From Henckelia pumila (lineage: Eukaryota; Streptophyta; Magnoliopsida; Lamiales; Gesneriaceae), in NCBI RefSeq assembly GCF_033568475.1, contig NC_133122.1:15628763-15692762 (forward strand): DNA of 64,000 nucleotides, given 5' to 3'. The first letter of the stretch is position 1, and each line of letters starts with the position of its first letter. The notes beneath the pieces were generated by a model. That model did not search any database. It was not told where the DNA came from and worked only from the letters and a program-made list of their open reading frames with translations. A program made the translations under genes and the position numbers. This document shows positions 59,643 to 64,000 of the stretch, one piece after another.

Positions 59643-60542
59643 TCACTTCCATGGTCGAAGCGAAAGAACGACGATCAAGATGATGATGAACAAGAGCAAA
59701 ATCCCGAAACAAGCCCATTTCCTGGTGTTCTTTTGATGCTTCCTGGCTACCTCAAGCTGCTTAGCTGCTCCCTGGACATAAGAATTGGCCCTATTCACCT
59801 GGCTCTCAATATCATCCAACTGCTCCCCCTGGCTTTGCACCAAAACCGCCATATCCAAGAACACTTGGTGCAGTTCCCTCAGATTCCTCTCTATTTCCTT
59901 GACAGCATCATGCCTCTCTTGGATCTCCATTATAGTATCCAAAACCTGCCCTCTCCCCTGTTGCTGTATCGCTTTCTGCAGAAAGTTCTCGCTCTCCCCC
60001 GTCTCTATCAGTCTATCCAAGATTTTCTCGTCCGGGTTCTCCCCTGTCACGGTGTAGTATCTCCGCTGCACCGTCTCTCTGTACTCGGAACCCATCCTCT
60101 GTCTCAGTTCATTGAACTTGTTCATGGTCCCCTGGAGCTTCTTCCTCAGGCCATTGACGACAGAAGTTCGAGTCCTGTCCGAGGAGCTTCCAGGGCCGCA
60201 TCCAGGCACGCCGCGATTGGCCGCGTTGGAGCGGTCCAACTCTTCCAGGCCGAGTTTAATGCTTTTCGCGGTTTTTAGAGTGGCCGAAACATCGGAATCC
60301 ATCCGTGATCGGAGGCTCTTTATGGCTCCAGCGTTGTGCATGGTCTTGCTTTGCTCGTGCGCGGCCTGGAGCTGGCCGTAAAGCGTCTCCAGGCCCTGGA
60401 GCTGGTCTTTGATCACCTGCACGTCCTGGAAAAATCTGTCCAGGTTCTCGCCACCTGTTTCGGGGGAGCTGCTGCTCATCTCTATAGTATGGGAATTCTC
60501 GTTTTCTCCCCGAGAGAATGATCTTGATAGCAGATCGTTCAT
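59643..60542 (-). CDS. SYP122: Plasma-membrane syntaxin (Qa-SNARE), SYP121/122 clade
   Basis: A 299-aa Qa-SNARE encoded by one uninterrupted exon. Such syntaxins sit in the plasma membrane and pair with SNAP33 and VAMP721/722 to drive secretion, including in defence and growth. Features: the N-terminal MNDLLSRSFSR signature; an Habc helical region (about 35-150); GCGPGSSSDRTRTSVVNGLR; the conserved RRYYTVTGENPDE; a SNARE motif (about 205-268) with IQERHDAVKEIERNLRELHQ-type sequence and the central glutamine region; and a C-terminal membrane anchor (about 276-295). Only RPWK follows the anchor, shorter than the tails of Arabidopsis SYP121 and SYP122. The start NSHTIEMSSSS resembles SYP122 (recalled) more than SYP121. 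The clade is sure; the paralogue is tentative. Confidence 0.93.
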   Translation of the reverse strand: MNDLLSRSFSRGENENSHTIEMSSSSPETGGENLDRFFQDVQVIKDQLQGLETLYGQLQAAHEQSKTMHNAGAIKSLRSRMDSDVSATLKTAKSIKLGLEELDRSNAANRGVPGCGPGSSSDRTRTSVVNGLRKKLQGTMNKFNELRQRMGSEYRETVQRRYYTVTGENPDEKILDRLIETGESENFLQKAIQQQGRGQVLDTIMEIQERHDAVKEIERNLRELHQVFLDMAVLVQSQGEQLDDIESQVNRANSYVQGAAKQLEVARKHQKNTRKWACFGILLLFIIILIVVLSLRPWK

Positions 60543-63394
60543 TATTTCTCTTTAGTAATTATTCTTTCAGTTTTATGATTTGAAGCTGTATGGGTATATA
60601 AATTATTTATTAATAGCACAATTATGTGGAAAAATTCGGCAGGTTGAATGGGTAAGAAAAGAGACTTGTCAAATGAAACGCGCCTGCCTGTTAGTTTCTT
60701 GGAAATACACCAGTTAAGACCTCAAGTTTGCATAGAATGTTCCATCTGGCATGTCTATGTTATGATCCATTACATATTTCATGTTTTTTTTTTTACGAGA
60801 TTATACGAAAAAGGGTCTAAACATGGATACAAAATTATATACTAGTCTTTTTATGAGACAATTGGTTTCAATTTAACTAGTTTTCTCGTGGTTTTTGGGA
60901 GTTTGAATTTTTTAGTAATTGGTTTTTGTTATTGTTTTTACATATGATTAATATCTTGGATTAGAAATTTTGTTTATATGGCACAATTCATAAAATTCAT
61001 GAAAAAATATAATTTATATCAACTAAAAAACGAACATAAAGTTCACTTAAAACATTATGATAATTCGTAATATTTCACATTTGATAAATTACTAAATATT
61101 TTTTTCAATATTGACCATCAACATGACCTATAATTGATCTCTACCATCTTTTGTTTTATTAACTATATTAAAAAAATATGAAGGTGGGTTATGCCCTCCA
61201 TCGATCCGCCCCTTTCCGATATCACATCGACAAAAATATTTATTTTGGATCAATGTCTTAAGATTTTCTTAAAATTTGTAGATAACAGGACGTGCTAAAT
61301 TAAAGCATAAAAAAACTAAAAGCCATAAAAATGTTATTAACTAACCTCACGTTTGGTCTAGCTTACAAAAAAAAATAGTTTCCGTTATTGCTATTTTGTT
61401 TTAGCGTGTAAATGTGATGGTAGGGGGTAGATTTGGGAAAATTACATTTTCCAGTATTCAAAATTTATTGGTATACAGTAGACTCTCTTTAATTTTAATA
61501 TTTCATAATCAATAATCTCTCTAAAATTTTTAAAAAAATTCAGTCTCGACTTGATTCAATTTATAAATGAATAATTTCGATAGATTAATAAGATAATAAA
61601 TTTTCGAGAGCTATTCTTATATAAATATACGATACTGTCAATAGTAATAATCCTCTAAAATTATAAAATATAGCTTGGACAATTCAGTAAATATTATTCC
61701 CTTGGTGTTTGTTTTTTCTTGAAATTCCAATTTAATTGTAATTTGTTTCTAACTGAATTTCATCTATAACGTTTGTCATTGCATTCAAAAGTTCTGGTGT
61801 TGCATTCTCGAACTATAACTAAAAATTGTGAAGAGTTGTGTTTCCCTATGAGTGCTTTCTTTTGCGTAATTAGTTTCAAAAATATTGTATCATCAACTTT
61901 ATCATCAATGTGTTTTCAATTATTTTCGTTGTAATTTTTTTAAGTTTTACATTTGTGAACATATTTCATATCTATTTTCACCTAGATAATAAAAAAATAT
62001 TTTTAAATAAATAATACGAAAAATATTAATTTTACATCAATTTAATTATTATATATTAATTAGATCGAAAATTCATGACTTTTTGAATTAACAAATTATT
62101 AATTTATCAATTATTTAATACCTCTATAAATTAATAAAATTTTATGACCTCAACATTATTAATTTATCGAGGTTTTATTGTATGTTCAAAAGCGTATAAG
62201 AGCAAATACGTACGTACACGACTAATAATTATTCAAAAATCTCCAATTCCATGTAGGTCTTATGACCGATCAAATCAAATCGATTATAGTCTTTGAGAGA
62301 TAATATTTTCAATTTGTTAATGCGATCCAAATGACTCGATGTTAGAGTGTGCAAAGACATGCAAGTTGACTAAAAATGAGCAGTCATTCTGATCTTTATG
62401 TATTATCAAATTTCAGATAAAATCCACCATAATTTGTCCATTTTTTGTGAATAAATCTTTGTGATAGTTTCACATAGATAAATTCTCCCGATTGCATCCA
62501 GCTAGTGTGATATTTTTGTATTATTATCTATTTGCAATTTTGTCATTTTTTTTTCCAACATGACATTGATATGATGTCGACTTGACAGTCAAATATACAG
62601 TGTCACATCAATATTTTAAATTAAAAAAGACTTGAAATTTCTAAATTTTAACAATATGAGAATAATTTGGACCTAATTTTGACAATATAAATGTCGAAAT
62701 TGTAAAAATGCAAAAGTATTGAGCAAAAAATTACAAATTTTTCTTTTAAAAAAATCATCTTCACTGAAGAGGAAAAAAATTGTTTATTTATTTATTTTCC
62801 GCACCAAAAGTACATTAAATCACCTAATTGAATAGATTATTAGATATATGATCTATCACTGCCTATACATAGATGATATCTATGCTCGAATACATATATT
62901 TTTTATTAAGTGCAATGGTAGGTGCACAATTGTTTATTGGAGGCCCGTTAAGTTGCAAATCAATAAAACAATGGACTCAGATTTCATTGGGCCTTGATAA
63001 TCCATTAACATGATCATCATCATTTAATTTGTAATTACATTTTTTTGCCCTTTCCCTTGAATGGATTATTCAAATCTGGCCATATCTTCGAGAAATGGTC
63101 TTTTAGTTGACATTTTTCTATGTTTTAAAAATATATTATCCAAACTTTACATTGCATTTATAATTACCCCGGAATTAAATTTAGTAATTATTTAGCTCAT
63201 ATATATACATAAAATATATAATATTTGTTTTAGCGATCACTAAAGCTTAAAAATACAACTGAAAACATTAATTACCAACTTGTAATAACACTTATTCTTA
63301 ACTATTAGGAAAACTACAAAATTAGTCATGCATATTTCTCTACAACTTTGGTCTTCTACTTTTCTATCTAATTAATCAAATTTCAGTATTGGTA
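60543..63394. other. AT-rich intergenic DNA
   Basis: The part nearest 60543 is the syntaxin promoter and leader, with a TATA-like run near 60595. Beyond about 60850 the sequence is AT-rich with no recognisable gene or complete transposon. The TTAATTTATCAATT..TTTATCGAGG stretches near 61560-62170 resemble an old inverted repeat, but I could not define its ends. Confidence 0.5.
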
Positions 63395-63410
63395 TCTTAT
63401 CACTATTTTT

Positions 63411-63659
63411 GTCAATGAGGTCTTGGCCTAGTGGCCAAGACTGAGGCCCTGAGAGTCCCAAAGTTCTTAGCAGGTTCGATTTTCGCTGACTGTGTGTTAG
63501 TTTTCTAATTTATTTAGGTTGATTTAGTTATTTTCTTTACTTGAGACAAGCAAGTCTCGAGTCCATGCTTAAGTTCCGTCGGTTGTGCGGGCAATTTCAC
63601 TTTGTTTAGTGTTATAATTTGATGTAATTTGATATCCGATGTACTTGTACTAAAAAAAA
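63411..63659 (+). mobile_element. tRNA-derived SINE (249 bp)
   Basis: It has an RNA polymerase III A box TGGCCTAGTGG (63424-63434) and B box GGTTCGATTTT (63473-63483), about 39 bases apart. A tRNA-unrelated body follows, then a terminal A-run (TACTAAAAAAAA). A perfect 16-bp direct repeat TCTTATCACTATTTTT flanks it (63395-63410 and 63660-63675), the signature of LINE-assisted insertion. It is not a functional tRNA gene because no cloverleaf forms. The perfect target duplication suggests a fairly recent insertion. Confidence 0.88.
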
Positions 63660-63675
63660 TCTTATCACTATTTTT

Positions 63676-64000
63676 TTTAAATCATTTTTCTGACACGACG
63701 CTGGCGTGACATCTATGCCAAAATCGCAAACAAACATGTATACTTGCAAAATTATAACTTTCTTTAATTATTAATCACGTAACCAACAACATAAGCTAAG
63801 CAACAAATAAGAAGTGTGGACCTTTAGTTTATATCCATCGCAAATGATACTGATAAACTCATGATTCTGCAACGATAATGGTATTAATAGCCTGTCATGC
63901 ATGTAAGGCTCAGATTTGCATAGAATATAAGAATATATATCAATATGAGAAGACATGCATGTATTATGTATAAGAGGACAAAACAGCATATATAATCATT
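63676..64000. other. Intergenic DNA to the window edge
   Basis: AT-rich sequence without a recognisable gene or repeat. Confidence 0.5.

Noticed and set aside
63411-63490. tRNA gene
   Set aside because: A and B boxes are present, but no acceptor stem or cloverleaf forms, and the unit has a SINE body, an A-run and target duplications.

Overview
This window is nuclear DNA from a flowering plant, most likely a eudicot. Genes are split by GT-AG introns, intergenic DNA is very AT-rich, and the proteins read as close relatives of Arabidopsis families. The space between genes is packed with plant transposon types: chromovirus-like Ty3/gypsy, Stowaway-like, hAT-like and Mutator-like non-autonomous elements, a tRNA-derived SINE and Helitron-like ends. 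An asterid (Lamiales-like) origin is a weak guess based on one dispersed repeat family.

Layout. Positions 1-23500 hold no convincing host gene. The main landmark is a nested LTR structure. A 7.4-kb Ty3/gypsy element on the minus strand (6842-14235) sits inside an older solo LTR (6501-14837). The inner element keeps both LTRs, the primer-binding site, the polypurine tract and one uninterrupted gag-pol reading frame. That frame is broken by six nonsense codons and no frameshift. Around it are inverted-repeat elements, including five hairpin elements that each lie inside a (TA)n tract (about 4.0, 18.0, 18.2, 20.1 and 20.3 kb).

Positions 23.5-60.6 kb form a gene island. BLH1, a BEL1-like homeodomain gene (+, 24566-26938), has a spliced leader with a 24-codon upstream ORF. 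A BTB/POZ gene (-, 29265-30852) follows, then a DExH1-type RNA helicase gene (-, 16 coding exons, 34332-42672), a TRAPPC8/TRS85 gene (+, 28 coding exons, 45096-59045) and an intronless SYP121/122-clade syntaxin gene (-, 59643-60542). The coding exons were worked out by hand, and every junction keeps the frame. BLH1 and DExH1 are also near neighbours in Arabidopsis (from memory), so the island probably keeps ancestral gene order. The 2.4-kb region between the divergent DExH1 and TRAPPC8 genes contains three copies of a segment of about 190 bp; the middle copy has been opened by two hAT-like elements.

Positions 60.6-64 kb are intergenic and contain an intact-looking tRNA-derived SINE with 16-bp target-site duplications.

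Functions. The genes do not form an operon or a common pathway. TRAPPC8 (vesicle tethering and autophagy) and the syntaxin (plasma-membrane fusion) both serve membrane traffic, but their adjacency is probably incidental. The most unusual material is the set of (TA)n-embedded hairpins, the array of short palindromes beside the TATA box of the gypsy LTR, the BLH1 upstream ORF and the triplicated segment between DExH1 and TRAPPC8.
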